Assembly (NCBI GenBank): GCA_964345365.1
Contig: CAYFQR010000023.1
Location: 1-23,793, forward strand
Direction: 5' to 3'
Length of the DNA stretch: 23,793 nt
Source of the DNA: RUG754 sp964345365
GTDB taxonomy: Bacteria; Bacillota; Clostridia; Peptostreptococcales; Anaerovoracaceae
Position numbers and translations under genes: made by a program. A model generated the notes under the pieces. That model did no database searches. It had not been told where the DNA came from and saw nothing but the letters and a program-made list of their open reading frames with translations. Positions 5,869-14,116 of this stretch are shown piece by piece. How positions within the stretch are numbered: position 1 is the stretch's first letter; every line of letters begins with the position of its first letter.

Positions 5869-7257
5869 TTGGGCATTATCAGTGAACTTTGCAAAGAATA
5901 TACCGACCTGAGCGATGAGGAGATAGGTGTTGTCGAAAGAGCGGCGGAATCATTGCCCGCAATGGCAAACATGTTTAATGCGGACGCGTTCATCGATTGT
6001 CCCATGTGCGACGGAAGCGGAGATTCCATAGTAGTCGCGGAAGCCAAACCGGTGGACAACATATCATCATATAAGAGACCGGTAGTAGGTCTTGTGGCGA
6101 CGAAAGAAAAAGAACCTGCTGTACACAGAACCTTTTCACTCGGTGTCGCAACCAAATTTATGAAGGCCACTACACAGGAGGATGCTCATGTGGTTCAAAC
6201 GGTGGAACCGATAAATTGCAGCGACCGAGTCGTAGGCGTGTTCATAATCGAGCAGAGAATGGAATACGCCAAAGCGAGAACCGGGGTAGTTAAAGTACCG
6301 AGGGAAGAGGATAGATTTGACAGCATCCTCATGGATGAAAAAGGAAACAAACTTATAGACAATATCGAGCTCGGCATCATATTCGTCGACAAAAAAAATA
6401 AGGTCAAGTTCAGAAACAGAGCGGCGGCGGATATATATAAGAGACTCGGTTTCATAAGGGAGCTTGAAGGGCTTAACTACAAAGAAATCGCGATAATTAA
6501 GCCTGCGAGTACGGATGAAGAAAGCGGCGTTACATCTCAGGAAGCGAAATTAGGGAATTTTTACTTCGATGTGAGAACCGCTCACGTCGGCAGGGAAGAT
6601 ATTGACTATATAATAACCATTGCGGACGTTACGTCGAATACTCTTCAGAGACAGGAGCTGATTCTGAAGTCCGTAGCATTCAAAGAAATGCACCACAGGG
6701 TAAAGAATAATTTGCAGACGATAGTATCGCTCCTGAGGTTGCAGCGAAATTCCCTTGAATCTGAATCGGCTGTGCAGGCGCTTAACGAAACCATAAGCAG
6801 AATTATGGCGATAGCGGCAACCCATGAGATTCTCGTCGAAACCGAAATGGAAGACGTTAAATTAAACGACATTGTCGCGAGCATAAAGGACAATCTCCTA
6901 AAATACTACGGCAGGGAAGATTTCATTCTCAGGGTGGAGTATCACGGCGGAGATTTCAATGTCAAGTTCGAGAAAGCGGCGGCGGTAGCTCTGATACTGA
7001 ATGAATTGATGCAGAACTCGATAAAATACGCATTCCCGGGGCGAAAAGAAGGTAAGATAGTCATAATGACGCTTCGGAGAAGTTCGGCGTCCGACGAGCT
7101 TATATACATAGACGACGGCTGCGGCTTCAATGTCAAAAAAACCTATTCCGGCAGCATGGGCTGGAGCATCATAAGGTCGCTCGTCAGAGAGAAGCTCAAG
7201 GGGCATGTTACCGTCAAATCCGACAGCTTAGGCACTAAGGTAAGAGTTATATTCTGA
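5869..7257 (+). CDS. eutW: Ethanolamine sensor histidine kinase EutW
   Basis: A cytosolic sensor kinase that phosphorylates EutV in response to ethanolamine. The N-terminal sensor region has a CPMC pair near residue 45. A PAS-like segment follows (IELGIIFVDKKNKVKFRN), then a HisKA_2 dimerisation domain with the phosphorylated His in FKEMHHRVKNNLQTIVSLLR (about residue 275). An ATPase domain with N-box LNELMQNSIKYAF and G-box YIDDGCGF ends the protein. There is no membrane segment. TTG 5869 is chosen because AGAAAGGTGA lies five bases upstream. GTG 5860 is an alternative 9 bases earlier. It is in frame with eutV through the amber codon at 5851. Confidence 0.93.
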   Translation: MGIISELCKEYTDLSDEEIGVVERAAESLPAMANMFNADAFIDCPMCDGSGDSIVVAEAKPVDNISSYKRPVVGLVATKEKEPAVHRTFSLGVATKFMKATTQEDAHVVQTVEPINCSDRVVGVFIIEQRMEYAKARTGVVKVPREEDRFDSILMDEKGNKLIDNIELGIIFVDKKNKVKFRNRAAADIYKRLGFIRELEGLNYKEIAIIKPASTDEESGVTSQEAKLGNFYFDVRTAHVGREDIDYIITIADVTSNTLQRQELILKSVAFKEMHHRVKNNLQTIVSLLRLQRNSLESESAVQALNETISRIMAIAATHEILVETEMEDVKLNDIVASIKDNLLKYYGREDFILRVEYHGGDFNVKFEKAAAVALILNELMQNSIKYAFPGRKEGKIVIMTLRRSSASDELIYIDDGCGFNVKKTYSGSMGWSIIRSLVREKLKGHVTVKSDSLGTKVRVIF

Positions 7258-7324
7258 TAATAAAAAACATTTTATAAGATAAATCGCTAAAAAATTATAG
7301 TAGTATTAAAAAACTGAAAACGAA

Positions 7325-7373
7325 AAAAGTCAGCGAGGAAGTTGACTTTTCAGTCAAGGCGATGCAGTCCGAC
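7325..7373 (+). promoter_or_regulatory. Paired hexaloop hairpins, EutV antitermination site of the eutA leader
   Basis: Hairpin 1 is 7325-7350: ten pairs closed by C-G, hexaloop GAGGAA at 7335-7340. Hairpin 2 is 7353-7373: GTC-aa-GGC paired with GTC-c-GAC, hexaloop GATGCA at 7361-7366. Both loops fit the same GANGNA rule as the eutS leader. The 3' arm of hairpin 2 lies inside the 5' arm of the terminator that follows, so bound EutV would allow read-through into eutA. No strong promoter is visible between eutW and this site. Confidence 0.7.
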
Positions 7374-7410
7374 GAACTCCTGTTAAGGAGATTGTTCGGG
7401 CTGTTTTTTT
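7365..7410 (+). terminator. Leader terminator controlling eutA
   Basis: Long stem from CAGTCCGA (7365-7372) with TCGGGCTG (7396-7403), continued through CGA/TTG and CTCCT with AGGAG around loop GTTA, then seven Ts at 7404-7410. It is strong apart from one bulge and one mismatch. The T run leads straight into the eutA ribosome site. Confidence 0.85.
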
Positions 7411-7423
7411 GGAGGAAAGCGGA

Positions 7424-8854
7424 ATGCATGAAGTCATTAACAGCGTAGGAATTGACATAGGTACATCAACGACACAGCTTATATTCAGCAAGCTGACCAT
7501 TGAAAATCTGGCTACAAGTTACACCGTTCCCAGAATATGCATAGTCGATACCGAGGTTGTATACAGGAGCAAAATATATTTCACACCGCTCCTTGATTCG
7601 AGGACGATAAATGCCGAGGGAATCAAAAAAATCGTTAAGTTTGAATACGAAAAAGCCGGGATGAAGCCCGAAGACCTGAAAACCGGCGCCGTAATAATAA
7701 CGGGAGAAACCGCTCGAAAAGAAAACGCGAACGACGTGCTCTCGGCACTCAGCGAGATGGCTGGAGATTTCGTGGTTGCGACTGCAGGCCCCGACCTCGA
7801 ATCCGTCCTTTCCGCAAAGGGAGCAGGTACCAACATGGTCTCAAAAGACCGTAGGAATATTGTCGCAAACATCGACATCGGCGGCGGCACGAGCAATATA
7901 GCGGTCTTTAACAGAGGGGAGCTCGTAGGGACTTCCTGTTTGGACATCGGCGGCAGGCTCATCAGAATAGAAAACGGTCGAATCGCTTATATATATGAGA
8001 AGATTTCCGAGTTGGCTGAATATTCCGGCATCGACCTGAAGGTAGGTCAGCCGGCGGATGAGAAGAAACTGAAACGCTTAGCCGATGTTATGGCGGAGCA
8101 GCTTGCGATGGCGATAGGGCTGAAAAAAAGAGACGGCTTCCATAACAGGCTCTATACGAATGAAGGCAAGCCTCTTCCTGAAACACTGATACCGGACGGC
8201 GTTACGTTTTCAGGCGGTGTGGCTGTAATAGCGTATGAAGAAACGGAAGGGGATAAATATAAATACGGGGATGTAGGAGTTCTCTTGGGAGATTCCGTCA
8301 GAACGGGCGGCTATTTCGACAGCATTAAAATATACCCTGCGGTTGAGACCATAAGGGCGACGGTAGTCGGTGCAGGCACACACACCACCGAGGTAAGCGG
8401 CAGCACGATAAGGTACGAAGAAGATATGCTTCCTCTAAAAAATGTAGTGGTGGTAAAGATGACGGAGGAAGAAGAGGATAATCTCGCCTATTTCTCCGAA
8501 AGCCTTCTAAAAAAACTCGATATTTACACGAACAGAAACATAGACGAATGTGTTGCGATAGGCATGAGTGGCAATAACTTCAAAACCTTTGACAGAGTAC
8601 AGGAGCTTGCGAAAGCGATAATCGGCGGCATCAAAAATTACAATAATCCCGCTGTGCCGATATTAATCATAGTTGAGAGCGATATCGGAAAGGTACTCGG
8701 CAATGCTTTGAAGGTTCTGTTTGAAGGAAAGAGAAAGGTTATATGTATTGACAATATCTTTGTTAAGGACGGGGATTTCATAGACATCGGCAGACCGGTA
8801 GCCGGCGGAAGAGTTGTTCCCGTAGTGACAAAGACTTTGATATTTAATCGTTAA
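7424..8854 (+). CDS. eutA: Ethanolamine ammonia-lyase reactivating factor EutA
   Basis: EutA is an ATP-dependent chaperone that swaps damaged cobalamin for fresh adenosylcobalamin in EutBC. The 476-residue product has the actin/Hsp70-type phosphate-1 motif GIDIGTSTTQLIFS near the N-terminus and a second nucleotide motif NIDIGGGTSNIAVF near residue 155. ATG 7424 is chosen because GGAGG at 7411 is well spaced. A TTG at 7409 would lie in the terminator T run. It is the first gene after the second regulated leader, so eutA and everything downstream get separate antitermination control from eutSPVW. Confidence 0.94.
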   Translation: MHEVINSVGIDIGTSTTQLIFSKLTIENLATSYTVPRICIVDTEVVYRSKIYFTPLLDSRTINAEGIKKIVKFEYEKAGMKPEDLKTGAVIITGETARKENANDVLSALSEMAGDFVVATAGPDLESVLSAKGAGTNMVSKDRRNIVANIDIGGGTSNIAVFNRGELVGTSCLDIGGRLIRIENGRIAYIYEKISELAEYSGIDLKVGQPADEKKLKRLADVMAEQLAMAIGLKKRDGFHNRLYTNEGKPLPETLIPDGVTFSGGVAVIAYEETEGDKYKYGDVGVLLGDSVRTGGYFDSIKIYPAVETIRATVVGAGTHTTEVSGSTIRYEEDMLPLKNVVVVKMTEEEEDNLAYFSESLLKKLDIYTNRNIDECVAIGMSGNNFKTFDRVQELAKAIIGGIKNYNNPAVPILIIVESDIGKVLGNALKVLFEGKRKVICIDNIFVKDGDFIDIGRPVAGGRVVPVVTKTLIFNR

Positions 8855-8885
8855 TTCTGTTTAAGAAAGTAAGAGGTGAGTGATC

Positions 8886-10256
8886 ATGATCTTAAAAACA
8901 AAGCTGTTTGGTCATAATTACGAATTTAAGTCTATTCGTGAGGTAATGGCTAAAGCAAACGAAGAGAAGTCCGGTGATAAGCTTGCCGGCATAGCGGCGG
9001 AATCAGCGGAGGAGAGAATTGCCGCTAAGTGGGTTTTATCAAATCTGACACTGAATGATTTGAGGAACAATCCGGCTGTCCCTTACGAGGAGGACGAGGT
9101 TACAAGAATCATTCAGGACGATATTAACGAAAGCATTTTCAACGAGCACAAAAACAAGACGGTAGCGGAGTTCAGAGAGTGGATATTGGATACCGAGACG
9201 AGCGGGGATATGATTAAGAGAGCTTCGCGCGGTATCACAAGTGAAATGGTTGCCGGCGTTGCGAAATTAATGGGCAATCTCGATTTGATTTACGGAGCAA
9301 AAAAAATCGAAATAACCGCTCACTGCAACACTACGATAGGAAAGAGAGGGACTTTCTCATCGAGAATACAACCGAATCATACGACAGATGACCCGACCGG
9401 AATTTTAGCCTCTACGATGGAGGGATTCAGCGTAGGCTGCGGTGACGCGGTGCTCGGACTCAATCCGGTAGATGACTCCGTGGAGAGTATCGCAAGACTT
9501 CTGAGACAGTTCGATGATTTCAGAAACAAATGGGAAATCCCTACTCAGATTTGTGTACTCGCACACGTATCCAGCCAAATCGAAGCCGCGAAGAAATTCG
9601 GAGCGCCGATTGACATGGTTTTCCAGTCTATTGCCGGGTCACAGAAAGGAAACGAAACTTTCGGAATAACCGGTGACATGCTTCAGGATGCGAGGGATTA
9701 CGCGCTGACAGAAGGAAAAGCAACCGGCCCTAACGTAATGTATTTCGAGACAGGGCAGGGTGCGGAGCTTTCGGCAGAAGCACACAACGGCTGGGACCAG
9801 GTTACCATGGAGGCGAGATGCTACGGATTCGCGAGAAGATTCAAACCGTTCCTTACCAACACGGTTGTAGGTTTCATAGGCCCTGAATACCTCTATGACT
9901 CCAAGCAGGTAATAAGAGCGGGACTCGAAGACCACTTTATGGGTAAGCTCACGGGAATCTCAATGGGCTGCGACGCATGTTATACCAATCACATGAAGGC
10001 TGACCAAAACGATATAGAGAATCTGGCGACCATGCTTGTTGCCGCAGGATGTAACTATATCATGGGAGTTCCTCAGGGAGACGACTGCATGCTCATGTAC
10101 CAATGCACCGGTTATCATGAAGCTGCGGCATTAAGAGAGGTCTTCGGTTTAAGACCAATCAGAGAATTCGACCTTTGGCTCGAAAAAATGGGATTTTCAA
10201 AGGATGGAAAATTGACTCCGTTAGCAGGAGACGCATCGGTATTTCTTAAAAAATAA
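8886..10256 (+). CDS. eutB: Ethanolamine ammonia-lyase large subunit EutB
   Basis: EutB is the catalytic subunit that, with EutC and adenosylcobalamin, splits ethanolamine into acetaldehyde and ammonia inside the microcompartment. The 456-residue TIM-barrel product has the substrate-site motifs SRIQPNH (Arg and Gln ligands), GLNPVDDS (Asn), FETGQGAELSAEAHNGWDQ (Glu) and GCDACYTNHMKADQND (Asp), in the family order. The length is typical. ATG 8886 is chosen because AGAGGTGAG lies directly upstream. GTG 8880 is in frame but overlaps that site. It is followed 15 bases later by eutC. Confidence 0.97.
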   Translation: MILKTKLFGHNYEFKSIREVMAKANEEKSGDKLAGIAAESAEERIAAKWVLSNLTLNDLRNNPAVPYEEDEVTRIIQDDINESIFNEHKNKTVAEFREWILDTETSGDMIKRASRGITSEMVAGVAKLMGNLDLIYGAKKIEITAHCNTTIGKRGTFSSRIQPNHTTDDPTGILASTMEGFSVGCGDAVLGLNPVDDSVESIARLLRQFDDFRNKWEIPTQICVLAHVSSQIEAAKKFGAPIDMVFQSIAGSQKGNETFGITGDMLQDARDYALTEGKATGPNVMYFETGQGAELSAEAHNGWDQVTMEARCYGFARRFKPFLTNTVVGFIGPEYLYDSKQVIRAGLEDHFMGKLTGISMGCDACYTNHMKADQNDIENLATMLVAAGCNYIMGVPQGDDCMLMYQCTGYHEAAALREVFGLRPIREFDLWLEKMGFSKDGKLTPLAGDASVFLKK

Positions 10257-10271
10257 AAGGAGGACAGTCTG

Positions 10272-11159
10272 GTGGATACAAGAGAATTAAGGGCAATCAT
10301 TGAAGATGTGCTGTCTGAAATGAATATCGGACAGGAAAGCCCTAAAAAGGATGAAGCAAAAGGTGAAGCTTGCTGTGACACTCCTGCGATTGAAGAAGGA
10401 TTTTTAGAAGATATCACGGCAATAGACATCAAAAAACAATATTTAGTGGAGAATCCGTACGACAGGGAGGGCTTCTACGAGCTCAAACAATTCGCACCCT
10501 GCAGGCTCGGAATAGGCAAGGCGGGCGCGAGATATAAGACTCTGCCTCAACTGATGTTCAGAGCGGCACACTCTGCCGCGCAGGACGCCGTTTTCTCCAG
10601 CGTGGATGAGGATTTTGTAGATAATTTGGGCCTGTTCATAGTGCAATCGCGCTGCGATAACAAGGACATATATCTAACAAGACCGGATTTAGGAAGAAGA
10701 TTAAACGAAGAAGCTGTTGCTACAATAAAAGAAAAATGTGAAAAATCACCGCAGGTTCAGATATTCGTATCTGACGGCTTGAGCTCCGCTGCGGTAGCCG
10801 CAAACACAAAGGATGTTTTGGCGGGTATCATGCAGGGACTTAAGAGCCAGGGTGTCAAGGTAGGTACTCCATTCTTCCTAAAATACGGACGTGTTGGCGC
10901 CATGGACGAAGTCAGCGAGATTACGGGCGCGGATGTGACCTGCGTGCTTCTCGGAGAAAGACCGGGGCTCATCACGTCGACATCCATGTCGGCATATATC
11001 GCCTACAAGGCCACAATAGGTATGCCGGAGGCGAGAAGAACGGTCGTATCGAATATTCACTCCGCAGGGACTATCCCGGCAGAGGCGGGTGCGCACATCG
11101 CTGAACTGTTAAAAACCATTTTGGACAAAAAAGCAAGCGGCACTGACTTAAAGTTATAA
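10272..11159 (+). CDS. eutC: Ethanolamine ammonia-lyase small subunit EutC
   Basis: EutC binds the cobalamin cofactor together with EutB. The 295-residue product starts at GTG 10272 after AAAGGAGG. Its first 17 residues (DTRELRAIIEDVLSEM) form an amphipathic helix followed by an acidic linker, the pattern of a microcompartment encapsulation peptide, as known for the EutC N-terminus. The conserved body includes ARYKTLPQLMFRAAHSAAQDAVF, VSDGLSSAAVAANTKD and GERPGLITSTSMSAYIAYK. It is translated with eutB from one message. Confidence 0.96.
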   Translation: MDTRELRAIIEDVLSEMNIGQESPKKDEAKGEACCDTPAIEEGFLEDITAIDIKKQYLVENPYDREGFYELKQFAPCRLGIGKAGARYKTLPQLMFRAAHSAAQDAVFSSVDEDFVDNLGLFIVQSRCDNKDIYLTRPDLGRRLNEEAVATIKEKCEKSPQVQIFVSDGLSSAAVAANTKDVLAGIMQGLKSQGVKVGTPFFLKYGRVGAMDEVSEITGADVTCVLLGERPGLITSTSMSAYIAYKATIGMPEARRTVVSNIHSAGTIPAEAGAHIAELLKTILDKKASGTDLKL

Positions 11160-11182
11160 TCTAAGTAACAAGGAGAGAAAAA

Positions 11183-11839
11183 ATGAAAAGAGATCCATTA
11201 AAAGCGAATGTACTGGCGGCCAAGATAATTCCGAACGCCAGTCCGGACATGTTAAAAGATTTTGAGAATCTTCCGGATAATTTCAAATCTTTAGCTCTTA
11301 TCACCTCCGATTGTGATGATGTCACATATACGGCTCTTGATGAGGCTACAAAAAAAGCGGATGTTGTCGTTGCTTATGCCAAGAGCTTTTACGGCGGTGC
11401 GGCAAACGCCAACACTAAGCTTGCAGGAGAAATAATCGGAATATTGGCGGGGCCGAACCCTGCCGAGGTAAAGAGCGGCTTGGATGCTGCAATCGATATT
11501 ATCGAAAACGGAGCATACTTTGTTTCCGCTAACGAGGATGACTCTATCTGCTACTATGCTCACTGCATTTCCAGAACAGGCTCATATCTTTCGGAAGGAG
11601 CAGGAATCCCTGAAGGCGAGGCTCTCGCATATCTGATTGCACCTCCGCTTGAAGCGATGTATGCGGTCGATGCAGCTATAAAAGCCGCCGATGTTAAACT
11701 CTGCGTACTCTATGCTCCGCCATCGGAGACGAACTTCGGCGGAGCGCTTCTGACAGGAAGCCAGTCAGCTTGCAAATCCGCATGCGAGGCATTCGCTTCG
11801 GCTGTGGAGTTCGTAGCGGATAATCCGACAGCGTATTGA
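11183..11839 (+). CDS. eutL: Microcompartment shell protein EutL
   Basis: EutL is a tandem-BMC trimeric shell protein with a gated central pore that can bind ethanolamine. The 218-residue product has the EutL opening PLKANVLAAKIIPNASPDM, the first BMC half with KKADVVVAYAKSFYGGAANANTKLAGE, and the second half with FVSANEDDSICYYAHCISRTGSYLS and EAMYAVDAAIKAADVKLCVLY. Length matches the family. A good AAGGAG site precedes ATG 11183. It starts the shell-gene block of the operon. Confidence 0.96.
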   Translation: MKRDPLKANVLAAKIIPNASPDMLKDFENLPDNFKSLALITSDCDDVTYTALDEATKKADVVVAYAKSFYGGAANANTKLAGEIIGILAGPNPAEVKSGLDAAIDIIENGAYFVSANEDDSICYYAHCISRTGSYLSEGAGIPEGEALAYLIAPPLEAMYAVDAAIKAADVKLCVLYAPPSETNFGGALLTGSQSACKSACEAFASAVEFVADNPTAY

Positions 11840-11858
11840 TTAAAGTGGAGGTATTGAA

Positions 11859-12140
11859 ATGAATTTACAAGCATTAGGAATGATAGAAACCAAAGGTCTT
11901 GTCGGCTCGATTGAAGCTGCTGATGCTATGGTAAAAGCCGCCAATGTGGTGCTTATCGGAAAAGTTCTTGTCGGTGGCGGACTTGTAACCGTTATGGTAA
12001 GAGGAGACGTAGGTGCGGTAAAGGCTGCTGTAGACGCGGGAGCGGCTGCGGCTGAAAGAGTAGGAGAACTCATCTCAATCCATGTAATCCCGAGACCGCA
12101 TTCCGATGTAGAGATGATACTGCCGCAGGTTGCTGAATGA
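11859..12140 (+). CDS. eutM: Microcompartment hexameric shell protein EutM, copy 1
   Basis: A 93-residue canonical BMC-H protein, the major facet tile. It has ALGMIETKGLVGSIEAADAM, the pore-lining KVLVGGG and the HVIPRPHSDVEMILPQV end. A GGAGG site precedes ATG 11859. A second copy at 12718 encodes an almost identical protein, yet the DNA differs at many third positions. Confidence 0.96.
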   Translation: MNLQALGMIETKGLVGSIEAADAMVKAANVVLIGKVLVGGGLVTVMVRGDVGAVKAAVDAGAAAAERVGELISIHVIPRPHSDVEMILPQVAE

Positions 12141-12158
12141 AATTAGAGGAGAATCATT

Positions 12159-12692
12159 ATGGATGCTTTAGGAATGATAGAAGTATACGGCAGAGTCGGA
12201 GCCATAGAGGGCTTGGACAGCGCTCTCAAAGCTGCTAATGTTTCTCTTGTCAACATGATTCGTGTAGGTGGAGGATATACAACAGTCCTGATTGAGGGAG
12301 ATGTCGGCGCGGTAAAAGCTGCGATAGATGCAGCAACCGTGGCTGCCGAAAAGGTCGGGAAACTGGTTTCCCATCATGTGATACCGAGACCTGACAAGAG
12401 CGTTAGAGAAATGGTCGACATGACTGAAAAGTCTTTGGCAGCGGCTAAACCGAAGAACACTTCAAAAAATAAATCTGCGGAAGCCTCCATTGAGCCGAAA
12501 TCCGAAATGACGGAGAAAGAAGTCAAAAAAACCGAAGGTTATCCTGAGGAAAACGCAGATAACACAAAAAAATTAGAAAGCTTGACGGTAGGCGAGTTAA
12601 GAACATTGGCAAGGAGCAGGGAAAACTTCTCCATGACAAAAGAAGAAATTAAATTCGCCAAAAAAGATGAGCTTATCAAAGCACTAAAATGA
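12159..12692 (+). CDS. EutK/PduK-like BMC shell protein with basic, Rho_N/SAP-like tail
   Basis: Residues 1-90 are a BMC-H domain (ALGMIEVYGRVGAIEGLDSA, pore IRVGGG, HVIPRPDKSVREM). A low-complexity Lys/Glu/Ser linker spans about 95-138. The final 40 residues (KLESLTVGELRTLARSR to AKKDELIKAL) look like the small Rho N-terminal or SAP-type helical fold. Enterobacterial EutK likewise carries a C-terminal nucleic-acid-binding-type domain after its BMC domain, so this is an analogue in position and layout. Whether the tail binds RNA, DNA or protein is inference. It lies between the two eutM copies. Confidence 0.85.
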   Translation: MDALGMIEVYGRVGAIEGLDSALKAANVSLVNMIRVGGGYTTVLIEGDVGAVKAAIDAATVAAEKVGKLVSHHVIPRPDKSVREMVDMTEKSLAAAKPKNTSKNKSAEASIEPKSEMTEKEVKKTEGYPEENADNTKKLESLTVGELRTLARSRENFSMTKEEIKFAKKDELIKALK

Positions 12693-12717
12693 AATCAGTA
12701 ATTACGGAGGTAATAAA

Positions 12718-12999
12718 ATGACAAACTTACAGGCATTGGGAATGATTGAAACAAAGGGTCTCGTCGGCTCCATAGAGGCTGCGGACGCTATGGTAAAAGC
12801 CGCTAATGTAGTTTTAATCGGAAAAGTCCTCGTCGGAGGCGGCTTGGTTACCGTAATGGTAAGAGGCGACGTAGGAGCCGTAAAGGCTGCGGTAGATGCA
12901 GGAGCTGCAGCTGCGGAGAGAGTAGGAGAGCTGCTTTCAATCCATGTAATTCCGAGACCGCATTCGGATGTTGAGATGATATTGCCGCAGGTAAAATAG
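12718..12999 (+). CDS. eutM: Microcompartment hexameric shell protein EutM, copy 2
   Basis: A 93-residue protein that differs from copy 1 only by an extra Thr after the initiator Met, one Ile-to-Leu change near the end and a final VK instead of VAE. The pore KVLVGGG is unchanged. ACGGAGG precedes ATG 12718. It ends in TAG, with the next gene in another frame. The pattern suggests either an old duplication held by strong protein-level selection or recombination with a divergent homologue. Confidence 0.96.
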   Translation: MTNLQALGMIETKGLVGSIEAADAMVKAANVVLIGKVLVGGGLVTVMVRGDVGAVKAAVDAGAAAAERVGELLSIHVIPRPHSDVEMILPQVK

Positions 13000-13021
13000 C
13001 GACGTGAAGGAGGTGTTGTAG

Positions 13022-13813
13022 TTGAAAGTAATTACAGAAGCCATAATAAGGGCGGAGCTGAAAGCTACAGAACCTGAAGTTTACTATATCCCCGAAGGGA
13101 AGATACTATCACCTGCCGCGAGAGAATATCTGAACCAAATGCAGATTGACATCGATTATGAAAAAAATAAGACGATAAGAGAAACCAAGGCGGAGACCGA
13201 ACCGACTGAAAGAAAAGAAAACCCCGCGCCGGAAGTGAATGCTTCCAGATTCATAGATTATGAAACGGGCGCAAGCTATTCACACAAACCTGAGCATATG
13301 ACGCATCTTTTCGGAAATCAGCTTGTCGACAAGGACCACCCTCGTATCAAATACAGGGGTAAGCTTGACAGGCTTCAAGCGGATACTGTATATGCTCAGG
13401 CGGTGATAGCCTCGACAGAAAAAAACGAGGGAATTCTGCAGGATTTGGACGACATACTCGATACTCTCAGAGAGCTGATGAGATGCGAGGTGCTCGACGA
13501 ACCTTTCACGAAAGAGACCATACTCGGCTTGGACCACGACACTCTCAGGAAACAATCGCATGCTCCGATGAAGTATTTTAACATCAAACAGATGCTTCTC
13601 CCTGATTATTCAATGGGGCTCGCATATTCTTTGCTTAATATGTTGAGAACGGAGATAAGGGAGCTCGAAGTAGTTGCTGTCGGAACATTCAAAGAGAAGA
13701 GAAAACTTGAACGAAGCGACATAATTGAAGAGTTGAACAGACTTTCCAGTGCGTTGCACATAATGATGTGCAAGTATCTCGCAGGAGAATATAGTAAAAA
13801 GAACACCCTATAA
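13022..13813 (+). CDS. eutT: Cobalamin adenosyltransferase EutT
   Basis: EutT makes adenosylcobalamin for EutBC. The 263-residue product has an N-terminal module (MKVITEAIIRAEL to EGKILSPAAREYLNQMQI) shared with other eut/pdu accessory proteins and a Glu/Lys-rich linker. The adenosyltransferase domain runs from HMTHLFGNQLVDKDHPRI through YFNIKQMLLPDYSMGLAYSLLN. The His plus CCxxC metal motif known from Salmonella EutT is not present, which fits the metal-independent Firmicute type. It starts at TTG 13022 after AAGGAGGTG with six-base spacing. The shell-gene context supports local cofactor supply. Confidence 0.88.
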   Translation: MKVITEAIIRAELKATEPEVYYIPEGKILSPAAREYLNQMQIDIDYEKNKTIRETKAETEPTERKENPAPEVNASRFIDYETGASYSHKPEHMTHLFGNQLVDKDHPRIKYRGKLDRLQADTVYAQAVIASTEKNEGILQDLDDILDTLRELMRCEVLDEPFTKETILGLDHDTLRKQSHAPMKYFNIKQMLLPDYSMGLAYSLLNMLRTEIRELEVVAVGTFKEKRKLERSDIIEELNRLSSALHIMMCKYLAGEYSKKNTL

Positions 13814-13842
13814 AATTTTCGGTATGAGACGGGAGGTAAGAA

Positions 13843-14115
13843 ATGCTGCTGGGCAAAGTGGTAAATCATATATGGGCGACGCAAAAAGCGGATTCGCTGG
13901 CACAGTACAAATTGCTTCTTGTTGAATTATCGGATAACAAGACTCATCAAACCGTGGTTGCTGCAGACTTGCTTGATGCAGGAATAGGAGATACGGTCAT
14001 TCTGGTGGGTGGAAGCGGAGCGAGAACCGGCAATGTTCCCTCCGACACCCCGATTGACGCGACCGTAATCGGTATTGTAGATGAGAAGAAACCTTATGAT
14101 TACACGGAGGTATAA
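13843..14115 (+). CDS. eutN: Microcompartment pentameric vertex protein EutN
   Basis: A 90-residue EutN/CcmL-family protein that caps shell vertices. It has the family start GKVVNHIWATQKADSLAQYKLL, the central VAADLLDAGIGDTVILVGGSGAR and the closing DATVIGIVD. GGGAGG precedes ATG 13843. The stop abuts eutH. A second EutN is encoded at 17034. Confidence 0.96.
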   Translation: MLLGKVVNHIWATQKADSLAQYKLLLVELSDNKTHQTVVAADLLDAGIGDTVILVGGSGARTGNVPSDTPIDATVIGIVDEKKPYDYTEV

Positions 14116-14116
14116 T

